From positions 47,441,665-47,505,664 of the forward strand of contig OY754468.1 of the NCBI GenBank assembly GCA_963575645.1: 64,000 bases of DNA, in the 5' to 3' direction. Of this stretch, positions 1 through 11,012 are shown piece by piece. Each line of letters opens with the position of its first letter. Position 1 is the first letter of the stretch. This DNA comes from Xanthostigma xanthostigma (taxonomy: Eukaryota; Arthropoda; Insecta; Raphidioptera; Raphidiidae). The translations under genes and the position numbers were made by a program. The notes under the pieces are model-generated. The model saw only the letters and a program-made list of their open reading frames with translations, had not been told where the DNA came from and did not search any database.

Positions 1-24
1 TTTCATCTAAGTTATTGACTAGGG

Positions 25-365
25 CAGAGGTCAGCAACCTGCGGCTCGCGAGCCGCATGCGGCTCTTTTGATGTTAAGTTGCGGCTCTCCAGTTCCATAC
101 GAAAAAATAATTATTTTATTATATACACCCTTAAAAATCGTCCAATCGATCCATGATTGAGTACCATGTCTATCTCTCAGCCATTTCCACTCGCGTCTCA
201 CCCGCACCGCCCCCGTCGCGACGTGCCGTCCTCGGATATATATAATACCTATATAAGCAAATACTATAATACTGAAACGAAAATGTTTAGTGGCTCTTTA
301 AAAAGTGGGAAATTTTGTAAATTGTAGCTTTTGGCTCTTCCGTCTCAAAAGGTTGCCGACCCCTG
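25..365. mobile_element. hAT non-autonomous element (MITE)
   Basis: The terminal inverted repeats read CAGAGGTCAGCAACC at the left and GGTTGCCGACCCCTG at the right. They are flanked by an 8-bp target duplication that matches at 7 of 8 bases (GACTAGGG at 17-24, GACTAGGA at 366-373). The 8-bp duplication and CAG...CTG termini are standard for hAT elements of the Charlie/SPIN type. The 341-bp body has no coding potential, so movement would depend on a transposase made elsewhere. Confidence 0.88.
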
Positions 366-435
366 GACTAGGATAAACACAGCCAAAGTTTTTAAAATTT
401 ACACTCAACGGAAATTTATTTGTCCGCATAGTAAT

Positions 436-650
436 GTAGCATTGTTACATTAACTCTCTCTTTTCTAATATTGTCAAAATTAGTTTTCCTTAGCTGCGCA
501 GGAAAAATGAATGTTGTTATCAATTAAAAAAAAATCAATTTAATTAATTTGAACTTGAGAAAACAATTAATAACGAATTTTTTACAATTCAAGTTTAAAT
601 GTTTTATTTATTTTAAAGTAAGAACTTTATTTAGTGCTTACAGTATATTA
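436..650 (+). repeat. Single diverged copy of hairpin repeat G
   Basis: The stretch from TTACATTAACTCTCTC through GGAAAAATGAATGTTGTTAT to TAGTGCTTACAGTAT matches the unit tandemly repeated at 6981-7845, including its tail (TAAGAACTT...AGTGCTTACA). The internal hairpin is partly eroded. A third locus lies in reverse at 56650-56880. Confidence 0.7.
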
Positions 651-1599
651 CAAAATATGATATTTATTTCCTTGTCCCAAAAGAAATCTAGCTTCTGCTG
701 TGTGGCACCCGCTTTACAATACATTGAATATATTGATGACATAATTCTTTTAGTAATCTTATGTAATCACCAAGTTGACATTAGTAGTATTTGGTTGAGC
801 ATTTTTATGACTGTAGTATCAGTTTAGATTTTACTCTTTTAAAAAGTGCGGGTCCAGTAATATCATTAATTTTATTTATAATATTATTCGTTACTAACAA
901 TTTTTATAATTGGTGTAGATAAATAATTAAAGAATCTAAATTTATGTGTTCATTTATATCCAGAAAAATATTGGCAAGTGATTTTTGGACGGTTAATTAT
1001 TTTCTAAAAGAATTATTGTTTTAACTTTACATCTGACACTAAAGAATCAATATTTTATTTTATGTGATAATTATCAAAAAATGTAAACTCGAAATGTTTT
1101 ACTTTTACCAACCATTTTAAGATCTTATAAAATCTATTTATTATTTTTTAGTATAAATATATCACTAAGGTCTACATTCTTGGTTTAAACGGTCTTTATT
1201 CTTTACTCAACAGAAAAAAGACAGCCCTGCACTCCATAACAAAAAATAAAACATTGTTTCAAATAAAAAAGTTTTCAGTAACATAATTAACTACGTTAAG
1301 GAATATTTAATAAAACATGGTGTGAATAAAAATCGTTTCAATAAAACAAACCACATTTTATATCTAATAAAATAAAATTCCTTAGTTCTTAAAAGATAAT
1401 CTCAACAAATAATAATAATTTTCCGGTTGAAAATCTTTCACCATCGTGATCTTAGAAGTTCAACAATGCTCACAAAAAAGCAGTGTCAAAAATTCAACAG
1501 TCACTTTCTATATCAATGCGTAAAAAAGTTTTAATAAAAAAAAAACACTGATATAAATAATATATAATTAATATATATAAATAATGGATGTGACATCGA
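651..1599. other. AT-rich spacer, nothing recognised
   Basis: Very AT-rich with short homopolymer runs. No splice-framed exon, repeat match or inverted repeat was found by reading. Confidence 0.5.
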
Positions 1600-1917
1600 T
1601 TGCGCGTTAATCTCAGTGTTGCCAACTTTGTAATTGTGATTCAGCAGTGTTGTGTTCCGCTGGGACTGTGTCGCTGTTGTATTTTTCTCTGTAATAATAT
1701 AGTCTGCATCACCTATAGACAGTTCCGTATTGTTGTGGCCAGCTATCCACGCGAGCAGACAGTTCGTTTCCTCTTCTAACCTAAAGGTCAGTGCTCTTAT
1801 TATTGACATGTAGCGTTTGATTTTGTCGCTTGATTTCGCTGCTTGGTTCCAAGCAGCGGGTTGACACTCGATACTATTAAGACCGCTGCACACGAGGCCT
1901 TTTTTTTTAAACCGCAA
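1600..1917 (-). pseudogene. Possible fragment of a LINE RNase H domain
   Basis: A higher-GC stretch is open on the minus strand. The peptide includes LLAWIAGHNNTELSIGDAD, which resembles the W-I-P-G-H...N-E-x-A-D signature near the C-terminus of retroelement RNase H. The spacing from His to the final Asp is eleven residues, as in that family. The Pro and Gly of the motif are missing and the flanking residues do not look like the rest of the domain, so this may be chance. There is no start context, splice site or neighbouring element that settles it. Confidence 0.2.
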
Positions 1918-2017
1918 CCTATGGCTTCAGGGTTTAACCCATGTGCCAGCATCTTACTCCCTAAAAAAAATACATTCAAGACTGGGACACAAAGATGGAT
2001 AAGTTACCAGAAATAGG

Positions 2018-2150
2018 GCTTGAAACACTACTTGGACTTCTGCTGGCCGGTAGGCTGAGTACGAGGCTGAAAATGACGTCACCGCGGGCTCGCCTGCCAG
2101 CTCACAAAATAGGTTTTAGAATTAGAACAGAGGCTATTTTTCTTGCTAGG
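2018..2150 (+). repeat. Interspersed repeat H, copy 1 (uninterrupted)
   Basis: A GC-rich block of about 130 bp runs from GAAACACTACTTGGACTTCTG through AATGACGTCACCGCGGG to GGCTATTTTTCTTGCTAGG. Copies occur at 12286-12763 (+) and 52680-53176 (-). This copy has no insertion, so it serves as the empty site for the MITE in copy 2 and the hAT in copy 3. It holds a CRE-like TGACGTCA palindrome. The family is not recognised. Confidence 0.8.
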
Positions 2151-2574
2151 TATGAGCAAGAACCAATCAGGAAGCGGTATCTTAACACGTGGGCGACTTG
2201 AGCAAACGCTCACAAACAAACACTATGCCATTGTATGTGTTCTGTTCAGAGACAATAACATGCACTTTTGTTACCATTCTACCGAATCCTACCTGCAGAG
2301 CAAGCTTGTAAAAACGTCTCGTGTGAAGCGAGCACAACAATTAAGAAAACCAGCGCTAGAAAACTAGTAGTGATATCTAGCAAGGAATCTAGAGGGAAAA
2401 TCCAACCTCGGAAGGAACCTTATTCGACAAAATTTGTAGTATTACCAACTGAATTGAGTTGGATAAAAAAGTAACTAAATATCGGTAGAAGTTTTGAGTT
2501 TTCTCAAATTTATTTTTATTCATTTTAGTGCACAAGCGGTTCATAATAGTTTATAACAATTTCTTTGGTAAAAT

Positions 2575-2764
2575 TTTACTGATTTAACGTTTCCGATTTT
2601 GGCGCTTCGAGGGACTTTCTTATAAGGGGGTGGTGTCGATGCGATGACGTTTTATTGCGCAGTGAAAAGAGGAGGGTGTTTCAGGGGACTTCCTTTAAAA
2701 AACGATAACGGGGTGGTTTTTGCGTTTTAAAAATCGTCAAAATCGGAAGCGTTAATTCAGTAAA
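2575..2764. mobile_element. Short MITE with TTTACTGA termini
   Basis: The left end TTTACTGATTTAACGTTTCC and the right end GGAAGCGTTAATTCAGTAAA form an imperfect inverted repeat of about 28 bp around a GC-richer core of about 130 bp. Length and structure fit a MITE. I could not define a clear target duplication, so the superfamily is open. Confidence 0.6.
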
Positions 2765-3452
2765 CTGTTACCAATTCTTTTATCACAATCCCTATTTTTC
2801 TATGTTATTCATTGTACATACATTTTTATATTTTCTATTAGCTTGGGGCGTGTTTAATACGAAAATAATCGTCATCTATAAATCGCTGCAGCTGTTTTAC
2901 AAAAAGGGTTGCTGCTTGCAAGTGCATTTCACGATTAAATTTCACTTTTTGTTGTAGCTAATTATAACACTTGCTTCGCGATTTCATTGCATATTTGTAA
3001 GCTGTTTATCTTGAGTAAATGTTCAGACATGTAAATTCACCCGACATGACTAACATAATATTAATTACCCAGATATATCATTGAATAATATACGTCGACG
3101 ACTGTCCAAATAATTGAGGAACAAGTAAACATACAGTATACAGTATCCATACGTTTAGTGTGGAAAACTCGGCATAGAAAAACAAAAAACAGCAGCTACG
3201 AAAAAAGGAGGAAGCTATAGGTTCATCCTATTTTATTAGAAAGAGAGTCTTATGGAGTATTCCATACTCTCATTGAGGATTTAAAGAAAGACCATATCAA
3301 TATCAATTTTAAACTCCATATTCACAATGAGCAGCACAAGGTAGGTAGGTAGGTATAGGTAAAAACGTGCGCGCACATCTGTCGTCGTCAACAGACTTTT
3401 ATGAAATGACGTGGTCCACTGCATCAACCTTATTCTTTAACGAGCATCTCTT
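2765..3452. other. Spacer, nothing recognised
   Basis: AT-rich sequence with a short GGTA microsatellite near 3340-3358. No gene or repeat match was seen. Confidence 0.45.
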
Positions 3453-3560
3453 TACCCGACTGCGACGAAGCCAAAAGGAAGGGTTATGAGTTTAGTAGTC
3501 TATGTATGTTTGTATTTACGGATGTTCTACCGAAGCGCCTAAACTATTCACCCGTTTTTT
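3453..3560 (+). repeat. ACCCGACTGCG-type dispersed repeat fragment
   Basis: ACCCGACTGCGACGAAG, then AAGGGTTATGAGTTTAGTAG and a TATGTATGTTTGTAT run, resembles a tail that I associate with a common lepidopteran interspersed repeat. A short second piece (ACCCGACTACGAAAAAAGAA) lies at 48937. Both ends are indistinct. Confidence 0.4.
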
Positions 3561-3661
3561 TATAAATAAGGTGTCAATCGATTCGTTATTATGGCCCGGG
3601 TAACATAGGCTATATTTATTTTTGAATTTTGGTTCCAGAGGAGAGCAAATTGAAAACGAAT

Positions 3662-4645
3662 AAAAAATAAGTTCAAAAACTAAAACCCGACTACTGAAAA
3701 GTATGAAACAAGAAAATATTGTCATCTAAGGATAGCTGTGGTCATATGCTACCTATCCTAACAAAAATTACATTTTAACAGTAGTAAGCGATCATAAGCT
3801 CTAAGACAAAGTGCATCACGCTATACATCTAGAGGGACCTCATATACAGATTGTATCAAATCAAAACCGTTCATAGAACATTCTGTGTGTAAGACAGAGA
3901 CGATATTATATAAAGCACTAAAGCAGTAAGTAAGAATGAGATAAATGATCGCTAATAGTTACTGTGGTTATACAATCTGATAGTATCGTCTTTGTTTTCT
4001 ACAGTAAAAATCACAATTTTATCAAATGTCAGTATTCACTAGTGAAATTATTGATAAAATGACTATGTATTTATACTTTTTGGGAAAAAATCCAAATAAT
4101 TAAATTATGGGGATTTGTGAAATACAAAATTTATGGCTTTCAAGAAAATAGAGCTAATAATTTGAACGAATTGAAAATAGAGATTTCCAATGCATGTCAG
4201 TCCGTTGACCATGATATGTTAGCCAATGTGAGGGAAAATATTTATAATCGATTAGGATATTGTTTGGCAGAACGTGAAGGTCTTTTTGAACATTTAATAA
4301 ATTAATTATTAAAAGTATTGTTAAAACTTTTGTACCAGATATAAATTAATCTAATATGAATTAACATTTCAGTTTAGTTGTTTTAATTGATAAATTGGTA
4401 AAAAGATTTTCAGTGTACGTAATTATTTATTTACGTAACCACAGTAACTATTAGCGATCATTTATCTCATTCTTACTTACTGCTTTATATATCGTCTCTG
4501 TCTTACACACAGAATGTTCTATGGACCGTTTTGATTTGATACAATCTGTATATGAGATGGCATACGACCACGGCTATCATCTATCCCCTTTTCTTGATTC
4601 ATACTTTTCAGTAGTCGTATTTTAGTTTTTGAACTTATTTTTTTT
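3662..4645 (+). mobile_element. Tc1/mariner-like foldback element with transposase tail
   Basis: Two arms (3662-3970 and 4436-4645) are inverted copies, for example GATCGCTAATAGTTACTGTGG against CCACAGTAACTATTAGCGATC. The left arm has about 90 extra bases (about 3750-3838) absent from the right. The 465-bp spacer carries the C-terminal coding remnant of a DDE transposase. Long arms plus a partial transposase indicate an internally deleted, non-autonomous derivative. A TA target duplication could not be confirmed. Confidence 0.7.
4102..4305 (+). pseudogene. C-terminal fragment of Tc1/mariner-type DDE transposase
   Basis: The frame reads LWGFVKYKIYGFQ, then NNLNELKIEISNACQ, then MLANVRENIYNRLGYCLAE and EGLFEHLIN before a TAA stop. 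An LWG-x-x-K motif followed by LxELKxxI, the NVxxxxxxRLxxC block and a final GxxFEHL is the usual end of insect IS630/Tc1/mariner transposases. Only the last 67 residues or so of an expected 330-400 survive; the catalytic D,D residues are missing and the frame closes just upstream. It lies between the inverted arms of 3662-4645, so the element cannot move itself. Confidence 0.75.
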
Positions 4646-5569
4646 TTTATTTTATACTCTCACATCAGTATTCATTTGTTTCAAATAAACAGCTGAAGAT
4701 AACGAATCTATCTCGAGTTTTTGTATTAAGTTCTAACAGTTAATATCTCGGGAACCGTTAGTGAACATGTCAAAAAAATAAGGGGTGCCATTAAAACAAA
4801 AGGCGATGACGTTTTTCCGGAATGGGGTAGGGATAAACAAAATACGATTTTCAAAAAATATGTTTTGATCTGACCGCACATGATATGGAAGATTTTTATG
4901 GATTGATCCACCTTAACCTTACACTCTGTATAATTTCGTTTTATAGATTTAAAGAATCTTCGCGATTCTAAAGCCAATCTTTATTAGTTCGCAATTTGAT
5001 AAGCAAACTGAACACCTAGTTCATATATAGTTCATATTTTATAGTGCCCGCGGTGAGAGTTGAAGCCAGGTACGTCATCAATAATATGGTAGTGAACGTC
5101 TACTTGCCCGCAGACAGTGGCGTGTGGAATAAATTCGACATATCCATTTATAGCGGTAGAATAAAAATAAACACTCGACGTACATGGATCTCCGAACAGC
5201 CAATAGCAAGCTAGAAGGCGGGCGCAATGCGTTCACGTCACTATGACGCGGTGGCTTCATCTTTCGCCGCAGCTACCATATCTTGAACTATAAGAGTGGG
5301 TTCTGTCCACTAAACTGAAATCAATAATGCAGGAAAAATTATTAAAAAAGCAATACTAACATAATAAAAATAGCAGTTGAAGAGATCAGGAGGTCAAGTG
5401 CATGCAATGTAAATCTAATAAAGAGTCTCGACTGTATTTTTATTTATCTTTTAAATACTTCAATGCTCTATAGTCTGTGCAAACATGTTTGTTTGTTGTT
5501 TGTGTTTTTTTTCCACCGAAATTCTGAAAACGTAAATATTATTAAAACAATTAATCTTTCATATATTGA
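4646..5569. other. Spacer with two moderately GC-rich patches, unassigned
   Basis: Patches at about 4735-4925 and 5040-5290 are less AT-rich than their surroundings and look repeat-derived. They match nothing else in this window and carry no convincing exon. Confidence 0.4.
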
Positions 5570-5735
5570 CTATAGTGACCCGCTCGAATTGCCACCGTTT
5601 TTTCGTCGACTTACGTTGCAAAATTGCTGTCCACGAAAAGCGCATTTTATTTTAACGCGATAATCTATAGTCTATGACCTATGTCCACCCTGAAGGTCCA
5701 TTATTAATATTGGTGAAAACATTTTTATGAATAGT
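5570..5735 (-). mobile_element. Mini-Helitron K fragment
   Basis: On the minus strand this matches K1 (29855-30074): TTTTTTCGTCGACTTACGTTG, CCACGAAAAGCGCATTTTAT and TGTCCACCCTGAAGGTCCATT all have close counterparts there. The 3' CTAG terminus is eroded (CTATAGTGACC) and the 5' end is lost. Confidence 0.65.
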
Positions 5736-5923
5736 TTCGGAGATTATCTCCTACATCCAAGCTTGATTGGTTAAAAAAATCTCGGCAGTTTCGCTAAGAT
5801 GTGCCTGAATATATCAAAAGTTACTATTGACAGACCTTAGCTGTTGAGCGTCTATAATCTACAGTCTCTTTCTCAACAGTCAACACTTGTACCTATGTAT
5901 TCTGTCAAGTTTAAATTCATATA

Positions 5924-6607
5924 CCGGGTGATCCATTTTAATCGATACACTCTGAGAATTCGGAGAGGATGACGTGCTCGAACAAAGTTGTTCAGACAAA
6001 AGTTGTTTGGTTCGAAGGGGGATATTTGATGTCTGTGGTGCTTTTGACCTTGGGCCCAAGGTTCAAGGTCTTTTTTTTTTCAAACAGTAACCTCTAATTT
6101 TCACCTTGGCAATCGATTATACGTTAATAAACATGAAACTTTTGTCCCAAACATTTTTTTCTAAAACAGCCCTTTCCAGGGCTAATGATGTACAAAACCC
6201 AATTTTCTTTCCCATCAAAAAAATTATTTAAAAATTGTAATTGATTCTTTGAAAGATTTCAAGAATTTTTTGTCTTTGGTGATTTTTTCAAGAAACGATT
6301 CGTCAGTATAAAAAATCAGAAAAATCGAAAAATTCAAATTGTTGAGTTACTTTGGAAAATTTGCGTTTTGGAAAAAAATGTTAGGGACAAAAGTTTCATG
6401 TTTTTTAACGTACAATCGATTGCCAAGGTGAAAATTAGAGGTTACTGTTTGAAAAAAAAATTGACCTTGCATCTTGGACCCAAGGTCAAAAGTACCACGG
6501 GCATAAAATATCCCACTTTGAGCCAAACAGATTTTGTCTGAACAACTTTGTTCGAGCACGTTATCCTCTCCGAACTCTCGGAGTGTATCGTTTAAAATGG
6601 ATCACCC
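5924..6607. mobile_element. Foldback element with about 240-bp inverted arms
   Basis: Left arm 5924-6168 and right arm 6366-6607 are imperfect inverted copies. Termini read GGGTGATCCATTTTAA and TTAAAATGGATCACCC. Arms share GAGGATGACGTGCTCGAAC against GTTCGAGCACGTTATCCTC and continue through CACCTTGGCAATCGATT. The spacer is about 200 bp. Length and symmetry fit a long-TIR MITE; superfamily and target duplication are unclear. Reading frames inside are products of the arms, not genes. Confidence 0.8.
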
Positions 6608-6980
6608 TCAGCCATACGTATAGAAGTTATTTCGCACAGAATGGACCCTTCAAAATGAAATGATGCGAAATATCGCTTTCCCTGTTTGTTGGAAATATCA
6701 ATTTTCGATTCCGTTGCAGAATTTACACGTTCGTTGAAGACGTAAGCTGCTAGAAAAGAAAAATTGGTACGTTGAAAAGACAATTCAATCTAATATATCC
6801 TATACATAATCTCATCGAGTTTAAAGTATTCGATATATATAACGCTCTATTTTTAGGGATTCGCTATAAACCGATACATTTCTTTCAATACTTCATCAAA
6901 TTTTATTTTTCAACGAAATTGAAACAGCATGGGATGAGTAGTTTATATGTATCTCGTACGTAAATGCAGTTACTATTGTA

Positions 6981-7845
6981 GCAAGTTTTGTTACATTAAC
7001 TCTCTCTATCTCTTTCTTTTGTAATATTGTCAAAATTAGTTTTCCTTAGGTACGCTGGAAAAATGAAGGTTGTTATTATTTTGGAAAAATTTAATTGATT
7101 AATTTCTTCCTAGAGAAAACATCATTTTAATTTTTCCAAAATAATAACATTTATTTTGTGTGGCAAGTTTTGTTACAATAACTCTTTCTCTTTTTTGTAA
7201 TATTGTCAAAATTAGTTTTCCATAGCTATGCTGGAAAAATGAATGTTGTTATTATTTTTGAAAAATTTAATAGATTAATTTCTTCTCTAGAGAAAACATC
7301 ATTTTAATTTTTCCAAAATAATAACAACATTCATTTTGTGTAGTAAGTTTTGTTACATTAACTCTCTCTCTCTTTTGTAATATTGTCAAAGTTAATTTTC
7401 CTTAGCTACGCTGGAAAAATGAAAGTTGTTATTATTTTCGAAAAATTTAATTGATTAAGAGAAAACATCATTTTAATTTTTCCAAAATAATAACAACATT
7501 CATTTTGTGTAGCAAGTTTTGTTACATTAACTCTCTCTCTCTCTTTTTTGTAACATTGTCAAAATTAGTTTTCCTTAGCTACGCCGGAAAAATGGATGTT
7601 GTTATTATTTAGGAAAAAAATTCATTAATTTCTTCTCTAGAGAAAACATCATTTTAATTTTTCCAAAATAATAACATTCATTTTGTGTAGCAAGTTTTGT
7701 TACATTAACTCTCTCTTTTTTGTAATATTGTCAAAATTAGTTTTCCTTAGCTACGCTGGAAAAAATGATTGTTGTTATTAGTTTGGAAAAATGTAATTGA
7801 AGAAATTCTTCTCTAGAGAAAACATCATTTTATAATTCAATTAAA
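6981..7845 (+). repeat. Tandem array of five hairpin units (repeat G)
   Basis: Units begin with GCAAGTTTTGTTAC (or GTAAG/GGCAAG variants) at 6981, 7163, 7343, 7512 and 7690, giving periods of 182, 180, 169 and 178 bp. Each holds an inverted repeat: AATGAATGTTGTTATTATTT before, and AAATAATAACAACATTCATT after, a loop containing TCTCTAGAGA. The last unit runs into the tail ...TAAGAACTTAATAGTGCTTACA found in single copies elsewhere. The array therefore looks like local amplification of one dispersed hairpin element. Confidence 0.88.
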
Positions 7846-7916
7846 GCGATTTATTTTTTTTTTAATAAGAACTTAATAGTGCTTACACTATGTTACGAGC
7901 TGTGACTTTATGTTAC

Positions 7917-8530
7917 ACGAGGTCAGTGAGTTTAAGGGGATACGCTACCTTAAGAATATTTTAAGCGTTTAACTAGTCCAAAATTCAAACTATTACCGAA
8001 GCTGTAGCAATAACTAGTTCATATTAGTCATAGTGCATTCAATCTTTTGCGTTTTTCTCGAAACTACATTTTTCAAAACGGTGTACACGATATCTCAAGA
8101 TCTACTCAACCGATTTAATTATTTACAACACTTATTTTTTACATTATCTACAATGTGGCGTAAGATTTTTTTGATCGGGTACCGTGTTCAAAAGTTATAA
8201 ATTTTTCAAACTCAAAATTTCGATTAAAATACCAGTTTTTTTAAAACAGCTGTCATTTCTCAAAAAAAAAATAGAAAATCTTTATCCTACGTCACATTGT
8301 AGCTATTTATGTTTCTGACCATGCCTATAATAGAGAAAATCGTGTAGGTACACTATCAGCAAAGATTTTTAAAAGAGGCTCCTACTTATTGGCTCATATA
8401 TCCGCCATTTTTTAATTATTTTTTGCTAAAATTCATATGGAACCAACTTTAAAACATACTCTATCGAATAAAAAAAGCGTCATCGAAATCGGTTCACAGC
8501 CGGTGAAGATATCGACGGACATACAAAAAA
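7917..8530. repeat. Probable transposon-derived block, family unknown
   Basis: Starts near AAGGGGATACGCTACCTT and ends near GAAATCGGTTCACAGCCGG followed by GACGGACATACAAAA and an A-run. Phrases of this kind end many insect dispersed repeats. No second copy lies in this window and no coding remnant is clear. Confidence 0.4.
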
Positions 8531-8539
8531 AAAATACAT

Positions 8540-8806
8540 TTAAGCTGTACTACGTTTAAAATTCTTAACTCTGCTAATCCTAAGTATTTATTTGAAAAAT
8601 TCCAAAAAAGAATATCGTTGCATACCAGAAATATTAGAGATAACAATCAACGAAATTTACCATACTGTAATAGCACAATATATCAAGGTTCTTATATTTA
8701 TAACGCTATAAAACAGCATAATGCCATGCCCAAAATACTCCTTCAAAAACTCTCTTACAAAACTTTTAAACTAAAACTAAAAACTGAATTATTATCGAAA
8801 CAATAA
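8540..8806 (+). pseudogene. C-terminus of LINE ORF2 (reverse transcriptase polyprotein)
   Basis: The open frame reads FKILNSANPKYLFEKFQKR, then HTRNIRDNNQRNLPYC, then STIYQGSYIYNAIKQH and TFKLKLKTELLSKQ before a TAA stop. A pattern of P-x-Y-L-F near the start, a Y/N-x-L/I-P-like stretch in the middle and a basic F-K-x-x-L-K tail is the usual end of jockey- and CR1-type ORF2 proteins, which follows the reverse transcriptase domain. No RT catalytic motif is present, so this piece is inert. The frame is intact to the stop, which suggests a fairly recent insertion. Confidence 0.75.
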
Positions 8807-9100
8807 ATTTAATTTTCAATTTCTTTTCTTTTTTTTTTATTATTTTACAATACTCAGTTATAATAAACTTTCTGTTATAAGGTATACCAGTATATTTTTC
8901 ATATTTTTCATATCGGTTTATTAGTGTATGTATTTTTCCAAGAATAAAAGACATAATTGTACATTTATATGTAAATTAATATTGTTTATGTATATTATGT
9001 AAAAATTGAAGATGGTTAAGCAGAACAGCCATTGGCTGGACTTCGCCAAAATAAAGAATCTATTCTATTCTATTCTATTCTATTCTATTCTATTCTATTC
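8540..9100 (+). mobile_element. 5'-truncated LINE (jockey/CR1-like), 3' end
   Basis: The fragment holds the C-terminal end of a LINE ORF2, a 3' UTR of about 250 bp ending CCAAAATAAAGAATC, and a (TATTC)n tail at 9061-9100. Strong 5' truncation and a simple-repeat tail are typical of target-primed reverse transcription. Confidence 0.8.
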
Positions 9101-9920
9101 GAACACATAACCTCCTTCTTTTTTTGAAGTCGGTCAACGATTCTGAATATTAATTTATAAACGATTATTGATAATTAATTTAATAATAAAAGGCGAATCG
9201 TGTTTCAGTAAAACATTACAACCTATCATTCAGATAGCTGATCATATCTAAACGACTCTACATTGATTTTATGAGCTATGCAGTTTCACATACTAACAAT
9301 GTAAATAAATTATTCATAAAGTTAATTTTTAAAATACAGTGCGTATCAAAAACATCTACTGCCTATGTACAAAATACGTATTTTTTCACGATTTAGGCGA
9401 TTTTTTTACATATTCGTAATCAATTTTGTACCTAAAACCGGACTTTTCTTTTTATTTATTCGCAAATTTTATTTTTCTAAAACGGGTGTAACATTTTGTC
9501 ACACCCTGTTTAAATCATCTTCAACTTACATGTGAGTATCCTATTTTTCAATGAACATTAATTGATGATTATTTTCTCGTGATTGTGTTCAATTGTTTAG
9601 AACGGCCATGCGATAAAACGATGTTCGATTGTTTCCACGTGATTGATAATTTTCTACTTAAATATTACGTAAAAATACTAATATTTTTTTTATTTCAAAT
9701 AGGTAAATTATAATAATTGAGTCAAATTAGTGCAGCATTTTAAATATTTATAAACAACGAAGTTGTACTTCCTGGTTCAAGATATTAGTAACCGATTTTC
9801 ACTTGATTACAAAAATTAAAGCTTCAGCCACGCTTGCATCCTTGTCTCTGCGGTATTATTGACATTTATTGACACTAACGTCGAGCAACTATATAATCCA
9901 TATGCTGTCTTTAAGATGTA
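9101..9920. other. AT-rich spacer with a GAAGTCGG fragment
   Basis: At 9108-9140 CCTCCTTCTTTTTTTGAAGTCGGTCAA is a short piece of the GAAGTCGG family also seen near 11687, 38460-38700 and 39488. The remainder shows nothing recognisable. Confidence 0.45.
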
Positions 9921-10448
9921 CAGTCTAAACTCTATATAGCGACACTCAAGGGATTGTGCACTTTGTGGCGTTATTGAGAGTTGAAGAAATAAAACATTAA
10001 TATTTTTTTTACTATAATATGTATTTAGTCATAATATATAAAGTTTACAATTGACCAACAAACATTCATAATTTCATACTATCCCAAATTACAACGCTTA
10101 TTATAGTCTGCTATCTCTATAGTTTGCAAGTTTGTGAGCAACTAAGAATATGATAACTTATCGATAAGCAGCTGAGCTAAGCATATGAAAGATAATCCCA
10201 ACAAACAAAATAACGAATTTCTTAGAATCTTCGATACGCGTGATGCCGACAACAAACCAACAAAATAACAAACAAGTGCCGTTTCTTGCTTAATGATGAC
10301 GTATTGTTGTCGTTATTTAAAATGGGTGTGTCGTTATCTAGAGTGTATCATTGTATGAGCAACAAGGTAAACCAACTTGAGTTAAGTAATTTCGACGTTT
10401 TAAGGAGTTTGTCGTTATATCGAGTGACGTTAAATGGAGTTTATACTG
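9921..10448. mobile_element. pogo/Tigger-like MITE
   Basis: The left end CAGTCTAAACTCTATATAGCG and the right end CGTTAAATGGAGTTTATACTG are inverted matches, with further GACACTC / GAGTGACG agreement inside. CAGT...ACTG ends with a TATA-rich subterminal stretch and TGTCGTTATATCGAG resemble pogo/Tigger TIRs. A TA lies on the left flank but CA on the right, so the target duplication is imperfect. No transposase remains. Confidence 0.6.
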
Positions 10449-10944
10449 CATTTGACTTGTTAGCTCATAATAAAACGTATTCACCAAATATTTTTTACAC
10501 TCAGAATTCGAGGAATGTTTAAATTCAACAACCCTTAGTTAAGTTCTTGAAAACATAATGCCTTCTTTAGACAGCGAAACTACAGATGAACTTATATTTA
10601 TGTCAGTTGGACAACTAGGTCACATTTTATGTCATTTCCAGTATTAAAACAAAGCCAAGTGATATTAAAAGTGGATTGTTCAGCGTCATATTGTTCACAC
10701 AAGATAACTGAAAATTCTAAAAATAGAGCAAACTGTTTTATTTAAAACAAACTGTTAATTGCAAATACTACGGCAAAAACTGATTTCTTAGTCCACCAGC
10801 TTCTTTTGTTTATTACGTTTACGATAATTAATCTGACTTGCATTCATAATAATACAATTTAATATTGCTAGTTTTTTATTATTTATTTTATTTTTATAAA
10901 AACCAGCAGTCTAGGTTATTTAAGAATTATTATTTATAAATTCA
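10449..10944. other. AT-rich spacer, nothing recognised
   Basis: No exon, inverted repeat or match to other parts of the window was seen. Confidence 0.45.
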
Positions 10945-10949
10945 CCATG

Positions 10950-11012
10950 CTTCGTGGCGTAGTGAATAAGCCATTAGATCAGCAAGGGTTAGATTCCTGC
11001 CGAAATAATTTA
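10950..11012 (+). repeat. tRNA-like SINE head, plus orientation
   Basis: TGGCGTAGTGAATAAGCC resembles a tRNA A box and GGGTTAGATTCCTGCC a B box (consensus GGTTCGANTCC), about 30 bp apart. The piece abuts the tail of the minus-strand SINE that follows, so the two are tail to tail. Decayed. Confidence 0.4.

Noticed and set aside
549-827. 92-codon open frame
   Set aside because: AT-rich composition, no ATG in good context, no motif, partly within repeat G.
6981-7845. CRISPR array
   Set aside because: Units are 170-180 bp with no short repeat-spacer pattern, and the DNA is eukaryotic.
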